From: Zhongshania sp. R06B22
GTDB lineage: Bacteria; Pseudomonadota; Gammaproteobacteria; Pseudomonadales; Spongiibacteraceae
Length of the DNA stretch: 64,000 bases
Direction of reading: 5' to 3'
Assembly (NCBI RefSeq): GCF_040892595.1
Contig: NZ_JBFRYB010000001.1
Location: forward strand, 2,914,001-2,978,000
The notes under the pieces were generated by a model. The model had not been told where the DNA came from and made no database searches. It was given only the letters and a program-made list of their open reading frames with translations. Positions 52,935-62,410 of this stretch are shown here, in pieces. Each line of letters starts with the position of its first letter. Positions within the stretch are counted from its first letter, which is position 1. A program made the translations under genes and the position numbers.

Positions 52935-53021
52935 TCAATTAGACACGCACTATTTTGCGGCAATATTACCAGCTATCGCCTACTCCCCAGCTGAAATATC
53001 CTGTGTTACGCTCGCTCTCGA

Positions 53022-53059
53022 CTGCACCAAAAAAAAGCATTGGTTTTATTTTGGTGCAG
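53022..53059. promoter_or_regulatory. Perfect 11-bp inverted repeat ahead of the barrel-protein gene
   Basis: Arms CTGCACCAAAA (53022-53032) and TTTTGGTGCAG (53049-53059) enclose 16 bases. It may be the terminator of the htpX-aldolase operon or an operator 100 bases upstream of the next gene. Confidence 0.5.
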
Positions 53060-53158
53060 CCAACGTATAGATCGATATAAAAATATCACGCAAAAGTAAT
53101 GACCGTGTCACAGGCCAAGCTTATTGTTGTGAAAAAATTCTTACGGGGAGTTACCAAA

Positions 53159-53956
53159 ATGAAAAAAGTTTTATTGGCAAGTGCCATCGCCTTAGCTGCA
53201 ACTGGCCATGCATACGCAGATTATCAATTTGAAGTGGGCGGCGTCTATACAGACGGCGAAATCGCCAACACTGATTTCGACGGTCTTGGCGTTGCAGGCG
53301 AATTCCACTTCGATAAAGTCGATACAAGTAAAGGGCCACTAGCTGAAGCTAGCTTTCTCGACAAATCTTCATTTGTAAATTTCGCCTTTCTAAGCATTGA
53401 GCCAGATTTGCCAAACGCCAACGATATTGACTCCACCAGTGTTGGCGGCCGTTTTGTTACAGCGACAAACATTATCATTGAAGCTGACTTTAGCACCGTA
53501 GATGCCGGCAATAACGACACCGATACTATTCGCCTCGGTGTAGGTACTTACCTGAATGACAATAGCGATGTTGTTGTAAGCTACAGTAGTGAAGAAGATG
53601 ACAATAATAACGATGTTGACTATCTGAATGTCGATTTCCACGGCGTAAATCCGCTGAATCAAGGCGCCTCTGTCGCCTATGATGTCAACCTCGGCTACAT
53701 CGACACTGACACCGACAACGGCTACCAAATCGCTGTCGGCGGCACTTACTACTTCAACACAATGTTCGGCTTGGGTCTAAACGCCGGAATCGCAGATGTC
53801 GGTGACACCTCCTTCGATGAAGTGAGCATTGAAGCCAGCTTCTTTCCAACAGAACAGGTCTCTCTCTTTGTCATGATCTCGGATGGCAGCCAAGAAACAA
53901 ATAATGTCGATATCGACTCTGACGCCATTCTTATTGGTGGTTCGCTGCGCTTTTAA
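53159..53956 (+). CDS. Outer-membrane porin-like beta-barrel protein
   Basis: A 265-residue protein with a signal peptide (MKKVLLASAIALAATGHAYA) and a mature part of alternating short strands (YQFEVGGVYTDGE, VGGRFVTATNIIIEADFST, TIRLGVGTYLNDNSDVVVSYS), ending GGSLRF with the terminal Phe of outer-membrane barrels. It resembles the DUF-type putative porins of marine gammaproteobacteria; the solute is unknown. ATG 53159 follows GGGAG. A strong terminator follows. Confidence 0.8.
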   Translation: MKKVLLASAIALAATGHAYADYQFEVGGVYTDGEIANTDFDGLGVAGEFHFDKVDTSKGPLAEASFLDKSSFVNFAFLSIEPDLPNANDIDSTSVGGRFVTATNIIIEADFSTVDAGNNDTDTIRLGVGTYLNDNSDVVVSYSSEEDDNNNDVDYLNVDFHGVNPLNQGASVAYDVNLGYIDTDTDNGYQIAVGGTYYFNTMFGLGLNAGIADVGDTSFDEVSIEASFFPTEQVSLFVMISDGSQETNNVDIDSDAILIGGSLRF

Positions 53957-54006
53957 GCAAACCAAGGATCTAGGGATTAAAAACTAGAATCTTGGACTAT
54001 AAAGCC

Positions 54007-54042
54007 AAAGCCCCGCAGCGCCAGCTGCCGGGGCTTTTTTTT
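54007..54042 (+). terminator. Rho-independent terminator after the porin-like gene
   Basis: A GC-rich stem AAAGCCCCG ... CGGGGCTTT followed by a run of eight T. Read from the opposite strand it also closes hrpB. Confidence 0.9.
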
Positions 54043-54061
54043 GCGTACGCAAGCGCTCTTT

Positions 54062-56596
54062 CTATTTAGAGGGTGGCTTGGGTTTAAGTCGCGCCGTTGC
54101 CACGGCATTTGTTGGATCATCTGGCCACGGATGTTTTGGGTATCTTCCTTTCATTTCTTTTTTAACATCTTGATAACTGCCTCGCCAAAAGCCAGCCAGA
54201 TCTTGCGTTACCTGCAGGGGCCTGCGGGCCGGTGACAGTAAATGTACGGTCAAGGGCTGTTGGCCATTTGCGATTCGCGGGGTGTCATGGCAGCCGAACA
54301 TTTCCTGTAGTTTAACGGCTAATACCGGCGGCGACTGGCAATAGTCTATCTTCTTGGCTGAACCCGAGGGCACGCTAAAGGACTCTGGGGCAAGTGTTTT
54401 CAGTGCCTGTTGTTGCGGCCAATCGAGCAGGGTCGCCAAGATGCTCGCCAGATCTAAGCGCTTAATGTCTTGCAGTGAATTCACGCCCGTTAAATATGGT
54501 GACAGCCACTCATCTATCTGCGCGAGCAAACCCTCGTCGCTCACATCCGGCCAATGACCCGGCGCGCAATTTAAGCTTTTGACCAAGCTTACCCGCGCTC
54601 GCCACTGCAATACCGCTTGCGGCCATTCTAGAACATCTAAACCCCGCCGCCGAATAAAGCCCAGCAATGCGGCGCGTTTTTCTTCCTCAGCTACAGCAGT
54701 AAGCACCTCCGTTTGTAAGACAATTGCTCCTAAAGTACGGCGGCGCTCAGCAATAAATCGCCCCTTGGCCTCACTCCACTCGGCGTGAAATTTGATATCT
54801 ACCATCGGCGCTAACACATCTTCAAAATGACAGGCGGGCAGCGCTGCCGCCAAATAAATAGTATCGCTGCGATTGCCAGCTTTGCCACCTAAGGACGCGG
54901 CGACAAGATACTCGGCCGCGTTCAAACCATCCGACTCTTGCAACATCGCAGCGCGGCCATTGCTCAAAACGTAATCGCTGCCCCGCTCGCGACGTTGCTT
55001 CGCGACGCGATCTGGATAGGCAAAGGCCAGCAACAAACCGGCATCCACGCCGACCGCAGGGATCTTGGCCTCACTAACTGTACTTCGCGCCAATATCCGC
55101 AAGAATTGTTGCTGCTGCTTTTTCAGTCTAGCGATTAGACCGCTAGACTTGCGCTCTGCTGCCAAACTGCCATGCAATAGGGCCAATCTCAGTTGAATAT
55201 CGGCATCGCCCTTAGGGCCAACATCACGGTCGCTCAATAGGGCCGCCAGTTCACACGCGAGATTGGCATGACCTAGTTCACGACCTTTCAGCAACATATG
55301 CCCTAAACGTGGGTGTACTGGCAAACTCGCCATCGCCTCGCCGTGTGACGTTATGGCGACCGTCTCACCTTTTTCCACCAAGGCGCCCAATTTCAAAAGC
55401 AGATCTACCGCTTGCTGAAAAGCAGCCGCTGGCGGCGCGTCCATCCAGCACAATTCTGCGGTGTCACTAATCCCCCAGCGCTGCAATTGTAAACACAGGC
55501 TCGCTAAATCGGCCTGGGTAATTTCGGGCTCGCTAAAGGCCAGCAATTCACTATTCTGCGATTCGCTCCAAAGCCGATAACACACTCCTTCGCTCAATCG
55601 CCCGGCTCGGCCCGCGCGCTGCTCTGCAGAGGCCCGAGAAAGGCGTCGCGTGTCTAGGCGACTCATTCCGGTTCGCGGATCAAATGTTGGCACCCGCGAC
55701 AAACCGCAATCAATCACCACAGTAATGCCATCTATGGTTAAGCTGCTTTCAGCAATACTTGTGGCCAATACCACTTTGCGGACACCGTCAGCCGCTGGCG
55801 CGATAGCGCGGCGTTGATCGGCAAGACTTAAATCACCATACAGTGGCGTGAGTAGCACCGACTCAGAAGCCCAGCCATCTGCGAGTCGACTTGCACAGCG
55901 CCTAATTTCAGCTTGTCCCGGCAGAAACACCAGAATACTACCGCTATTTTCATCCAGCGCCTGGGTAACCGTATGGCACACTCTATCAATCAAATCTTGG
56001 TTTGGGCGATACGCCGAGCCATAGCGCAAAGCTACTGGAAACTGGCGACCGAGGCTTCGCAGTATTGGTGCGGCGCCAAGCAACTCTGAAACCCGATTAC
56101 CGTCTAAGGTCGCCGACATAAGCAATAACTTCAGCGGCGTATCACGCAGATCACCGAATAATTTCCTGCTTTCCAGCGTTAATGCTAAGCCCAGATCAGC
56201 ATCTAAACTGCGCTCGTGAAACTCATCAAAAATTAAAAGGCCGATGCCCTCCAGCGACGGGTCGTCCTGCAGCATACGAGTAAGCACGCCTTCGGTGACG
56301 ACCTCAATGCGGGTGGCCTGACTCACCACGGTTTCCATGCGCATGCGATAACCGACAGTATGGCCCACCCGCTCAGCCAACATCTCAGCCATCCGCATTG
56401 CGGCTGATTTAGCTGCAATTCTGCGGGGTTCCAACATCAGAATGCGTTGATTAAGCAGCCATGGTTCATTTAATAATGCCAGTGGCACACCGGTCGTTTT
56501 ACCCGCACCAGGCGGCGCTTCTAACACAAGTTCATGACCCGCAGCTAAGGCTAAGCGAATATCAGGAATCACAGATTGAATGGGTAACTCGGCCAT
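54062..56596 (-). CDS. hrpB: ATP-dependent helicase HrpB
   Basis: An 844-residue DEAH-box helicase. Visible motifs are Walker A APPGAGKTTGVPLALL, DEFHERSLDADLGL (DEFH box), SATLDG, TSIAESSLTIDG and QRAGRAGR. The C-terminal HrpB domain ends with the family-type PARRPLQVTQDLAGFWRGSY followed by KGRYPKHPWPDDP. Its RNA substrate is not established. The ATG at 56596 (MAELPIQSVIPD) is preferred over an upstream TTG at 56614. Confidence 0.96.
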   Translation of the reverse strand: MAELPIQSVIPDIRLALAAGHELVLEAPPGAGKTTGVPLALLNEPWLLNQRILMLEPRRIAAKSAAMRMAEMLAERVGHTVGYRMRMETVVSQATRIEVVTEGVLTRMLQDDPSLEGIGLLIFDEFHERSLDADLGLALTLESRKLFGDLRDTPLKLLLMSATLDGNRVSELLGAAPILRSLGRQFPVALRYGSAYRPNQDLIDRVCHTVTQALDENSGSILVFLPGQAEIRRCASRLADGWASESVLLTPLYGDLSLADQRRAIAPAADGVRKVVLATSIAESSLTIDGITVVIDCGLSRVPTFDPRTGMSRLDTRRLSRASAEQRAGRAGRLSEGVCYRLWSESQNSELLAFSEPEITQADLASLCLQLQRWGISDTAELCWMDAPPAAAFQQAVDLLLKLGALVEKGETVAITSHGEAMASLPVHPRLGHMLLKGRELGHANLACELAALLSDRDVGPKGDADIQLRLALLHGSLAAERKSSGLIARLKKQQQQFLRILARSTVSEAKIPAVGVDAGLLLAFAYPDRVAKQRRERGSDYVLSNGRAAMLQESDGLNAAEYLVAASLGGKAGNRSDTIYLAAALPACHFEDVLAPMVDIKFHAEWSEAKGRFIAERRRTLGAIVLQTEVLTAVAEEEKRAALLGFIRRRGLDVLEWPQAVLQWRARVSLVKSLNCAPGHWPDVSDEGLLAQIDEWLSPYLTGVNSLQDIKRLDLASILATLLDWPQQQALKTLAPESFSVPSGSAKKIDYCQSPPVLAVKLQEMFGCHDTPRIANGQQPLTVHLLSPARRPLQVTQDLAGFWRGSYQDVKKEMKGRYPKHPWPDDPTNAVATARLKPKPPSK

Positions 56597-56712
56597 AGTT
56601 GGCTCACGCTCCAAAGTCGCGGATGGCGATTATTTTAGCGGGGAAGTATAAAGCATGAAGAGGATGTATCGGGTAATCTTGATAAACTCAGCCGCGGCGC
56701 TAGGTGCCGGTA

Positions 56713-57432
56713 CTAGCTTAAACTCAACACTTCATCTGGCGTCAAAGCCCGACACTGGCCAGGCGCCAAACTCAGATCCATGTTCAGGGGGCCAATCGCA
56801 TCGCGATGTAGCGCCACCACTTCATTCTGGAAGCGGCCAAACATCCGCTTAATTTGGTGGTAGCGCCCCTCTACCAATTGAAGTTTGGCAATATAGTCAG
56901 AACATATTTCTAGGGTAACCGGACGAGTAGTGATGTTTTCGTATTCAAAGTACATCCCCGCCGCAAACGCTTCAATATAGGATTGATCCAATGGCTGCGC
57001 CAATGTGACGGTATACACTTTGGCTACATTTCGCTCGGGCAAACTTAATTGGCGCGACCAATGACCATCATTAGTAAGTAGCAGCAGTCCGGTGGTATTA
57101 AAATCTAAACGACCGGGAATATGGAGCCCCGCGCGATCTTCAGGGGACAGCAAATCTAATACCGTCTTATTTTTAGCGTCCTTGGTGGCACTGACCACAC
57201 CAGCAGGTTTATTCATCATCAGGTAACGCGGCACATCGCTCTGCAGCACTTGGCCATCTAGGCTAATATGCGAAAACTGACCAACGCACTGACTAATATC
57301 GGTGGCAACTCGGCCATCGACCTTGACTCTTTTTTGAGCCAGAAGCAGGCGAATATCGGCCCGCTTTATTTTCAAAGCTGCACTAAGAAACCGATCAAGA
57401 CGAGCAGTATAAGATCGCACCAAGTTACTCAC
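56713..57432 (-). CDS. rsuA: 16S rRNA pseudouridine-516 synthase RsuA
   Basis: A 239-residue pseudouridine synthase. It has an S4-like RNA-binding domain (RLDRFLSAALKIKRADIRLLL) and the catalytic GRLDFNTTGLLLLTNDG with the nucleophilic Asp, then YHQIKRMFGRF. The start is GTG 57432 without a strong ribosome binding site. It lies upstream of hrpB on the same strand with a 116-bp gap. Confidence 0.93.
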   Translation of the reverse strand: MSNLVRSYTARLDRFLSAALKIKRADIRLLLAQKRVKVDGRVATDISQCVGQFSHISLDGQVLQSDVPRYLMMNKPAGVVSATKDAKNKTVLDLLSPEDRAGLHIPGRLDFNTTGLLLLTNDGHWSRQLSLPERNVAKVYTVTLAQPLDQSYIEAFAAGMYFEYENITTRPVTLEICSDYIAKLQLVEGRYHQIKRMFGRFQNEVVALHRDAIGPLNMDLSLAPGQCRALTPDEVLSLS

Positions 57433-57544
57433 GTAATGAAAAACGACGACCTAATTGTATTACCTAGCCATGTATTTACCCAATAAAAAGCCGACCAAGG
57501 TAGAATCACTAATAGCTAGTGACGCCTAGGCCGGCTTCCTCGCG

Positions 57545-57572
57545 TCTAAAGGCCGCCTTAAGCGCGGCCTAG
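57545..57572 (-). terminator. Terminator downstream of the csbD-lipoprotein operon
   Basis: A perfect 7-bp stem AGGCCGC (57550-57556) / GCGGCCT (57564-57570). On the minus strand it is followed by TTTAG. It lies 19 bases after the lipoprotein stop. Confidence 0.6.
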
Positions 57573-57588
57573 AAAACCCGATATAGAC

Positions 57589-57807
57589 TTAACTGTGGTC
57601 GTCTATTTCATCTTTTACTTCTTCAACACCTTCTTTATAAGCATCACTGACATTCTCGAAGCCTTGGTCAATTCTTTCCCCAGCCTTCTCAGCGGCCCCT
57701 TTGTCCTCACAAGCACTAAGGGCGAATATCGTCGTTGATAACAGAAAAAATGCGACGAGTATCTTACTGCTCTGGGTGGACTGCATACTTAAAATTAACT
57801 TTCTCAT
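57589..57807 (-). CDS. Small lipoprotein (entericidin-like)
   Basis: A 72-residue protein with a hydrophobic segment ending in the lipobox LSAC and a 35-residue acidic helical tail (EKAGERIDQGFENVSDAYKEG). It resembles small stress-related lipoproteins such as entericidins. The start overlaps the csbD stop (ATGA). It is probably lipidated and inserted in the outer membrane. Confidence 0.75.
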   Translation of the reverse strand: MRKLILSMQSTQSSKILVAFFLLSTTIFALSACEDKGAAEKAGERIDQGFENVSDAYKEGVEEVKDEIDDHS

Positions 57808-58007
57808 TTATCAAACCTCTCTATGATTTCATTCAGTTTTCTAGCGACGACTTCTTTAGATTCGCCATATTTCTGCTGAATTTTTGCTGAAATCTCGTCG
57901 AGATTACCTTCCGCCTGCAATACCTCATCATCAGTAAGGTCGCCCCACTGCTGTTTTACTTTAGCAGTAAATTCATTCCACTGACCTTTCACCTTGTCTT
58001 TGTTCAT
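57804..58007 (-). CDS. CsbD-family stress protein
   Basis: A 67-residue CsbD protein: MNKDKVKGQWNEFTAKVKQQWGDLTDDE with the repeating GxW/GxxxE pattern of the family (YjbJ in E. coli). Such proteins rise under general stress and stationary phase, with unknown biochemical role. GGAG stands 11 bases before the ATG. It leads a two-gene operon with the small lipoprotein. Confidence 0.9.
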   Translation of the reverse strand: MNKDKVKGQWNEFTAKVKQQWGDLTDDEVLQAEGNLDEISAKIQQKYGESKEVVARKLNEIIERFDK

Positions 58008-58181
58008 TATTCATCACTCCCTTAGATCCACGATACACGCTTGACCACTTGGGACCCAAATGGCTTATTTCCTTATTCGTGGAATTTGACAAGACAAGCA
58101 TCACTCTTGTTCCGGGCCAAACCGAATAGTCGACTTATTCACACAAGGGCTAATTCCAATGATTTAGTAGTCGTTACAAAC

Positions 58182-58216
58182 CAAAAAAATCCGCCAAGAA
58201 CAAGTCCGGGCGGATT
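58182..58216 (-). terminator. Rho-independent terminator after the TonB-dependent receptor
   Basis: On the minus strand a stem AATCCGCC / GGCGGATT followed by a run of seven T. It lies 30 bases past the receptor stop codon. Confidence 0.85.
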
Positions 58217-58245
58217 CTTTGTGAACAGAAAGCACTTAGGTTATT

Positions 58246-60324
58246 TTAAAAACGAAGGCGCAAAACCAGCTCAATATTACGCCCTGCCTCCGGCGCATAA
58301 TCTCGAATAAAGGATGCGCTACTGCGTATCTCTTCATCGGCTAAATTATGACCATTCAGCATTACTGTATAGTTATTGCCAGCCAATTCAAAATCCCTAG
58401 AAATACTCGCATCCACCCGCTCATACGCGGCGGTCGGCGCCTCGTTCAAGCCTGGTTTATTCTGCGCGCGAGCATGCACGTAGCTAACATCTGCCTGCCA
58501 AGCCTGCCAAGCCCAAGCGAGACTAATACCATCATGCGCCGGCGGCAGACGTGGCACATTTTGACCATCATCGAACTCTGCGTTGACTCGGTCACCAAAT
58601 AATTTAAGCAAATACTGCTGCTCAGCATTGGCTGCTGACAAACTATAGCTAAGCTCGTACTCCAAGCCCTTGAATGTCGCATCCTGCTGGCGGTATTGCA
58701 GAATATCAGTATCACCCCTCTGGGTGCCGGTATTATCTAGATAAATGTAGTCGGAAAACTGATTATGGAATATCGTCACCTTAGCTTTTACGTCGCCATA
58801 ATCAGCGCGCACGCTGGCGTCGGCATTGCGGGATTTCTCTGTTCGCAAATTCTCATCACCTACTTCAATCGCACCGGTCGCACCATGAACAACATATTGT
58901 TCAAAACCATTACCGATATTTGAGAATCGCTCCTCAGCATTGGGAGCGCGCTGAGACTCAGATAGAGATAGTGATAGCGTCCACGCATCGTTAACATCGT
59001 ATAGAGCCGACAACGATGCACCGAAGTTTGTGTCCTCTTGATCGTCGGCAACCGCCTCTGAAATCTCTAGGCGGTCAATATCAGCGCGAACCACCGCTTC
59101 CAGCGACCATTTATCAACATGGTAGTCCTCTAGCCAAAACACGCCGACAGATCGCGTAGTATTTTGCGGTACAAATGCTTCCTCACCCAGAGCCGAGAAG
59201 TCCGCTTCCAGCAATTGTAAGCCCCAAACACCGTGCCAATTCCCCCATGGCTTATGGGATAACTCTAGGCGACCTGCCCATGCTTCTTTGTTAAAGGTAG
59301 TGCCAATCTCACCTGAAGACTCGACTTCTTGGTGCTGATAATCGCTATAGCTCAGCCGCCAACGGAACAATTCAATCGGGCCGTCAAAGTGACGATCGCC
59401 CGCCATATCCCAGCGTTTTTGATCAATGACGAGACGGACATTGTCTTCCTCATGCTCCTCATGGCCGTGTTCTTCGTCTTCATGCTCCTCATGATCGTCA
59501 TCGTGATCTTCTTCATGTTCCTCATGATGATGCACACCAAACGGGATGCCATATTGATTACTCAACTGCGAGTAACTAATTCCCCAATAGCCATCGTCAA
59601 AGTGATAACTACCTCCCACAGTCAAGCGACGAGTCCTCCCATCGGCATTGCCGATGCTGCCATCTATATTCTCTTCAATATCTGCAACATTGAGTGGGTT
59701 GATCGCTAGACCAGGAATATCAGGCGCCGACCAATCTCGGTACAGTCCGTCAACATGCACCACCCATTTTCCATCGCCGGCGTCTACTCTGAATACCCCG
59801 CTGCGACCATCATTAACACTGCTACTGCGAAACTCGGCAACCCCTTCAACGCCCTGCACCGCTTTAGCAGGAATACGACCATCAATCACATTGACCACGC
59901 CGCCAATGGCACCGCCGCCATAGAGCATGGTGGCGGGTCCCCGCAATATTTCAATACTGTCCGCGAGGATTGGCTCAACCGAGACCGCGTGATCGGCGCT
60001 GTTAGTAGACACGTCTAGCGCCGGCAAGCCATTTTGTAAAACCTGCACGCGGGCGCCCTGCTGCCCGCGAATAACGGGTTGTCCCACGGCGGGGCCAAAA
60101 CTGGCATTGCTGAGCCCAGGCGAATTTCTCAAGGTTTCGCCAATCGTCGACGCCGCTTGGCGTACAAGCTCGTCGCCATCTAATACTGTCACCGGCAAAG
60201 CGGTTTGGGAGTCCTTCTTATGCATTGGCATGGTTACCAAGACATGTTCCATGCGGCGATCATCTGCGGCAAATACCGGCGTAGCAGCAAACGCCACCAA
60301 GGGCGGTAAAATATATCTTTTCAT
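58246..60324 (-). CDS. TonB-dependent outer-membrane receptor with His-rich loop (zinc-type candidate)
   Basis: A 692-residue receptor. A signal peptide (MKRYILPPLVAFAATPVFA) precedes the TonB box and plug (PVIRGQQGARVQVLQNGLPALD, EILRGPATMLYGGGAIGGVVNVI), then a 22-strand-type barrel ending ELVLRLRF. Around residues 264-295 lies a loop almost wholly of His, Glu and Asp, as in ZnuD-like zinc receptors. Metal import is therefore likely; copper or cobalt are not excluded. ATG 60324 follows AGGATG; the 36-residue upstream extension is unlikely. A DUF2946-like gene lies upstream in the same direction. Confidence 0.9.
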   Translation of the reverse strand: MKRYILPPLVAFAATPVFAADDRRMEHVLVTMPMHKKDSQTALPVTVLDGDELVRQAASTIGETLRNSPGLSNASFGPAVGQPVIRGQQGARVQVLQNGLPALDVSTNSADHAVSVEPILADSIEILRGPATMLYGGGAIGGVVNVIDGRIPAKAVQGVEGVAEFRSSSVNDGRSGVFRVDAGDGKWVVHVDGLYRDWSAPDIPGLAINPLNVADIEENIDGSIGNADGRTRRLTVGGSYHFDDGYWGISYSQLSNQYGIPFGVHHHEEHEEDHDDDHEEHEDEEHGHEEHEEDNVRLVIDQKRWDMAGDRHFDGPIELFRWRLSYSDYQHQEVESSGEIGTTFNKEAWAGRLELSHKPWGNWHGVWGLQLLEADFSALGEEAFVPQNTTRSVGVFWLEDYHVDKWSLEAVVRADIDRLEISEAVADDQEDTNFGASLSALYDVNDAWTLSLSLSESQRAPNAEERFSNIGNGFEQYVVHGATGAIEVGDENLRTEKSRNADASVRADYGDVKAKVTIFHNQFSDYIYLDNTGTQRGDTDILQYRQQDATFKGLEYELSYSLSAANAEQQYLLKLFGDRVNAEFDDGQNVPRLPPAHDGISLAWAWQAWQADVSYVHARAQNKPGLNEAPTAAYERVDASISRDFELAGNNYTVMLNGHNLADEEIRSSASFIRDYAPEAGRNIELVLRLRF

Positions 60325-60355
60325 TAAAAACATCCTGCGTATCAAGTCATCGTAA

Positions 60356-60373
60356 TCGGCAGTGGACTGCCGA
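60356..60373. promoter_or_regulatory. Palindrome in the receptor leader
   Basis: A perfect inverted repeat TCGGCAGT-GG-ACTGCCGA, 32 bases upstream of the receptor start. It could be an operator or a tight mRNA hairpin. It does not resemble a Zur or Fur box. Confidence 0.4.
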
Positions 60374-60513
60374 CTCATCAAGCTGTTCAGGAAAGCGCGG
60401 TCATATACACAAGAACTAAAAGCACTGCGCACTAACTGATTGGACTCGCAAAAAAATTCACCCCAACAAAGCAGCGAATCGAGAACAAACAGCGATTTTG
60501 ACTTTCCAGATTT

Positions 60514-60807
60514 TTAAGCGACGATACTTTTTGCAGGTGGGGCGCGCACAGGAGGACGTAACTTAAGCAGTGGCCCAATCGAAGTAATCAACATTACCGC
60601 GCTAACAAACGCGACCGTGCGGATTATTTCTGGGGTACTAGGGGATGACGGCACAGAAGCCGCGTTATAATGACAAACCACACAGGCATCAACTGCCGTG
60701 TGGTCTGCAATATGAACATGATTGCCCTGTAACCACAGCGACCAACTGAGACAGAGCAACAATACTGTCAGCAGCGATAAGCGATGTCTGTGGGCCAATC
60801 TAGTCAT
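60514..60807 (-). CDS. DUF2946-like small membrane protein
   Basis: A 97-residue protein with an N-terminal membrane segment (LSLLTVLLLCLSWSLWL), a His/Cys motif region (NHVHIADHTAVDACVVCHYNA) and a second hydrophobic segment near 63-80. The layout is typical of DUF2946 proteins encoded beside metal-related TonB receptors. It probably binds a transition metal at the periplasmic face (inference). It is followed 189 bases later by the receptor gene on the same strand. Confidence 0.7.
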   Translation of the reverse strand: MTRLAHRHRLSLLTVLLLCLSWSLWLQGNHVHIADHTAVDACVVCHYNAASVPSSPSTPEIIRTVAFVSAVMLITSIGPLLKLRPPVRAPPAKSIVA

Positions 60808-60830
60808 TTAGTATTCAGGCTTTAACCAAA

Positions 60831-60853
60831 GGTCATTCAACCATTGAATGACC
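60831..60853 (-). terminator. Perfect 23-bp inverted repeat between purC and the DUF2946-like gene
   Basis: GGTCATTCAA (60831-60840), CCA, TTGAATGACC (60844-60853) form 10-bp perfect arms. On the minus strand it is followed by TTTGGTT, compatible with termination of purC. As it lies 24 bases ahead of the next start codon it could equally be an operator. Confidence 0.55.
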
Positions 60854-60906
60854 TGTTAGAATAATGAATTTATATTACATTTATACTAATGCCAAGTATT
60901 TCCGGA

Positions 60907-61626
60907 TCACGCGTCAAAGTCTATACCCAAGCGACGACCGACAATCTCATAGGATTCAACAACATTACCCAAACCCTGACGGAAGCGATCTTTATCAAGT
61001 TTTTCACGGGTATCAGCATCCCATAGGCGGCAACCATCAGGTGAAAACTCATCACCAAGGTATATCTCGCCGTCGTTGAACACTCCGAACTCTAACTTGT
61101 AATCAACCAATAGCATGCCCGCATCAGCAAACATGTTTTTTAGGACATCGTTCACTTTGAAGGTTAGCTCTTTCATGCGATCTAACTGGGCGTCATTCGC
61201 CCATCCGAAAGAACGAATGTGATACTCGTTAATCATTGGATCGTGCAGTGCGTCATTTTTAAGAAACATTTCGAAGGTCGGCGGATTTAATTCTTTGCCT
61301 TCTTCTACGCCCAAGCGCTTCACAATAGAGCCCGCGGCGATATTACGAACGACACACTCTATCGGCAGCATATCGAGCTTTTTAACTAAGGCATCGTTAT
61401 CAGACAATAAGGCTTCAAAATGAGTCGGCACGCCAGCGGCTTGCAATGCCTGCATGATGAAGGCATTGAACTTATTGTTCACCATGCCCTTGCGATCCAG
61501 CTGCTCCACCCGCAAACCATCAAAGGCCGAGGTATCGTTTCTGAAATTGAGGATATAACGGTCAGGGTCATCAGTTTTGTAGACTGATTTTGCCTTGCCG
61601 GAATACAACTCTTCGCGTTTTTCCAT
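60907..61626 (-). CDS. purC: Phosphoribosylaminoimidazole-succinocarboxamide synthase
   Basis: A 239-residue SAICAR synthetase of purine biosynthesis. Marks are [39 protein letters not shown] and LVDYKLEFG with [21 protein letters not shown] 61626 follows GAGG; a six-residue extension is possible but unneeded. It is the last gene of the dapA-bamC-MBL-purC order well known from Pseudomonas-like gammaproteobacteria. Confidence 0.97.
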   Translation of the reverse strand: MEKREELYSGKAKSVYKTDDPDRYILNFRNDTSAFDGLRVEQLDRKGMVNNKFNAFIMQALQAAGVPTHFEALLSDNDALVKKLDMLPIECVVRNIAAGSIVKRLGVEEGKELNPPTFEMFLKNDALHDPMINEYHIRSFGWANDAQLDRMKELTFKVNDVLKNMFADAGMLLVDYKLEFGVFNDGEIYLGDEFSPDGCRLWDADTREKLDKDRFRQGLGNVVESYEIVGRRLGIDFDA

Positions 61627-61651
61627 GGTTTGCCTCATTAACACAAGAAGA

Positions 61652-62410
61652 TCACGCTATTTCAAGCCAGCCAAAACCAGCTTCTTGATCAGCAGACAGC
61701 AGCGCGTCACTGTTTGCTAACATCGGCTCTATTGCCGCCCTCGCCAAAGCGGGGGTATTGTTCTTTTCACTCAAATGGGCCATCACCACATGCTGTAAAT
61801 GACCCACTTCTGCCTCGGCCAACAAGCTCGCCGCCTGCTGGTTATTCAAATGCCCCCAGTCACCGCCTACCCGCTGTTTCAGGGAGTAAGGATAAGGGCC
61901 ATTGGCCAACATGGTCACATCGTGATTGCATTCTAAGAGCAAGGCATCACAGCGGCGATAGTGCTCGCGAACGAAGGGCGTAATACTACCTAAATCCGTC
62001 AGCAGCCCAAATGTTTTTTTTTGGTATCTAAACACAAACTGGCAGGGTTCACGTGCATCGTGCGGCACCGCGACTGGGGTGACGGTGATTCCACCAATAT
62101 CCAGTTCCTGTCCGAGCTCTAGATTCTGCCAATGATGCGATAGTCGCAGCTGGCCATATTCGCCAGTACCATAACTGCAATACACCGGCAGCTTGTACTT
62201 TCGAGCCAGTGGCAGCACGCCTTTGATGTGATCGCTATGTTCGTGGGTCACCAAAATAGCCGCCAAGTCAGTAGGCGCGCGACCCAATCTAGCCATGCGC
62301 CGCTCGGTTTCTTTAATGGTAAATCCGCAATCAATCAGGACACAGCTCTGATCAGTTTCAAGCAGGGTAGCGTTACCTTTACTGCCACTACCCAGGGATG
62401 CAAAGCGCAC
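61652..62410 (-). CDS. MBL-fold metallo-hydrolase (YycJ/WalJ-like)
   Basis: A 252-residue metallo-beta-lactamase-fold protein. It begins [17 protein letters not shown] and has the metal motif [12 protein letters not shown] and later HDAREPCQF and LECNHD. YycJ-like members are probably 5'-3' nucleases or phosphodiesterases; function in gammaproteobacteria is unclear. Its GTG start overlaps the bamC stop (TAGTG). It lies 25 bases upstream of purC. Confidence 0.88.
   Translation of the reverse strand: MRFASLGSGSKGNATLLETDQSCVLIDCGFTIKETERRMARLGRAPTDLAAILVTHEHSDHIKGVLPLARKYKLPVYCSYGTGEYGQLRLSHHWQNLELGQELDIGGITVTPVAVPHDAREPCQFVFRYQKKTFGLLTDLGSITPFVREHYRRCDALLLECNHDVTMLANGPYPYSLKQRVGGDWGHLNNQQAASLLAEAEVGHLQHVVMAHLSEKNNTPALARAAIEPMLANSDALLSADQEAGFGWLEIA

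Noticed and set aside
60808..60906. A Zur or Fur box upstream of the DUF2946-like gene
   Set aside because: The AT-rich stretch there does not show the required palindrome; only the 23-bp repeat at 60831 is clear and it fits neither consensus.
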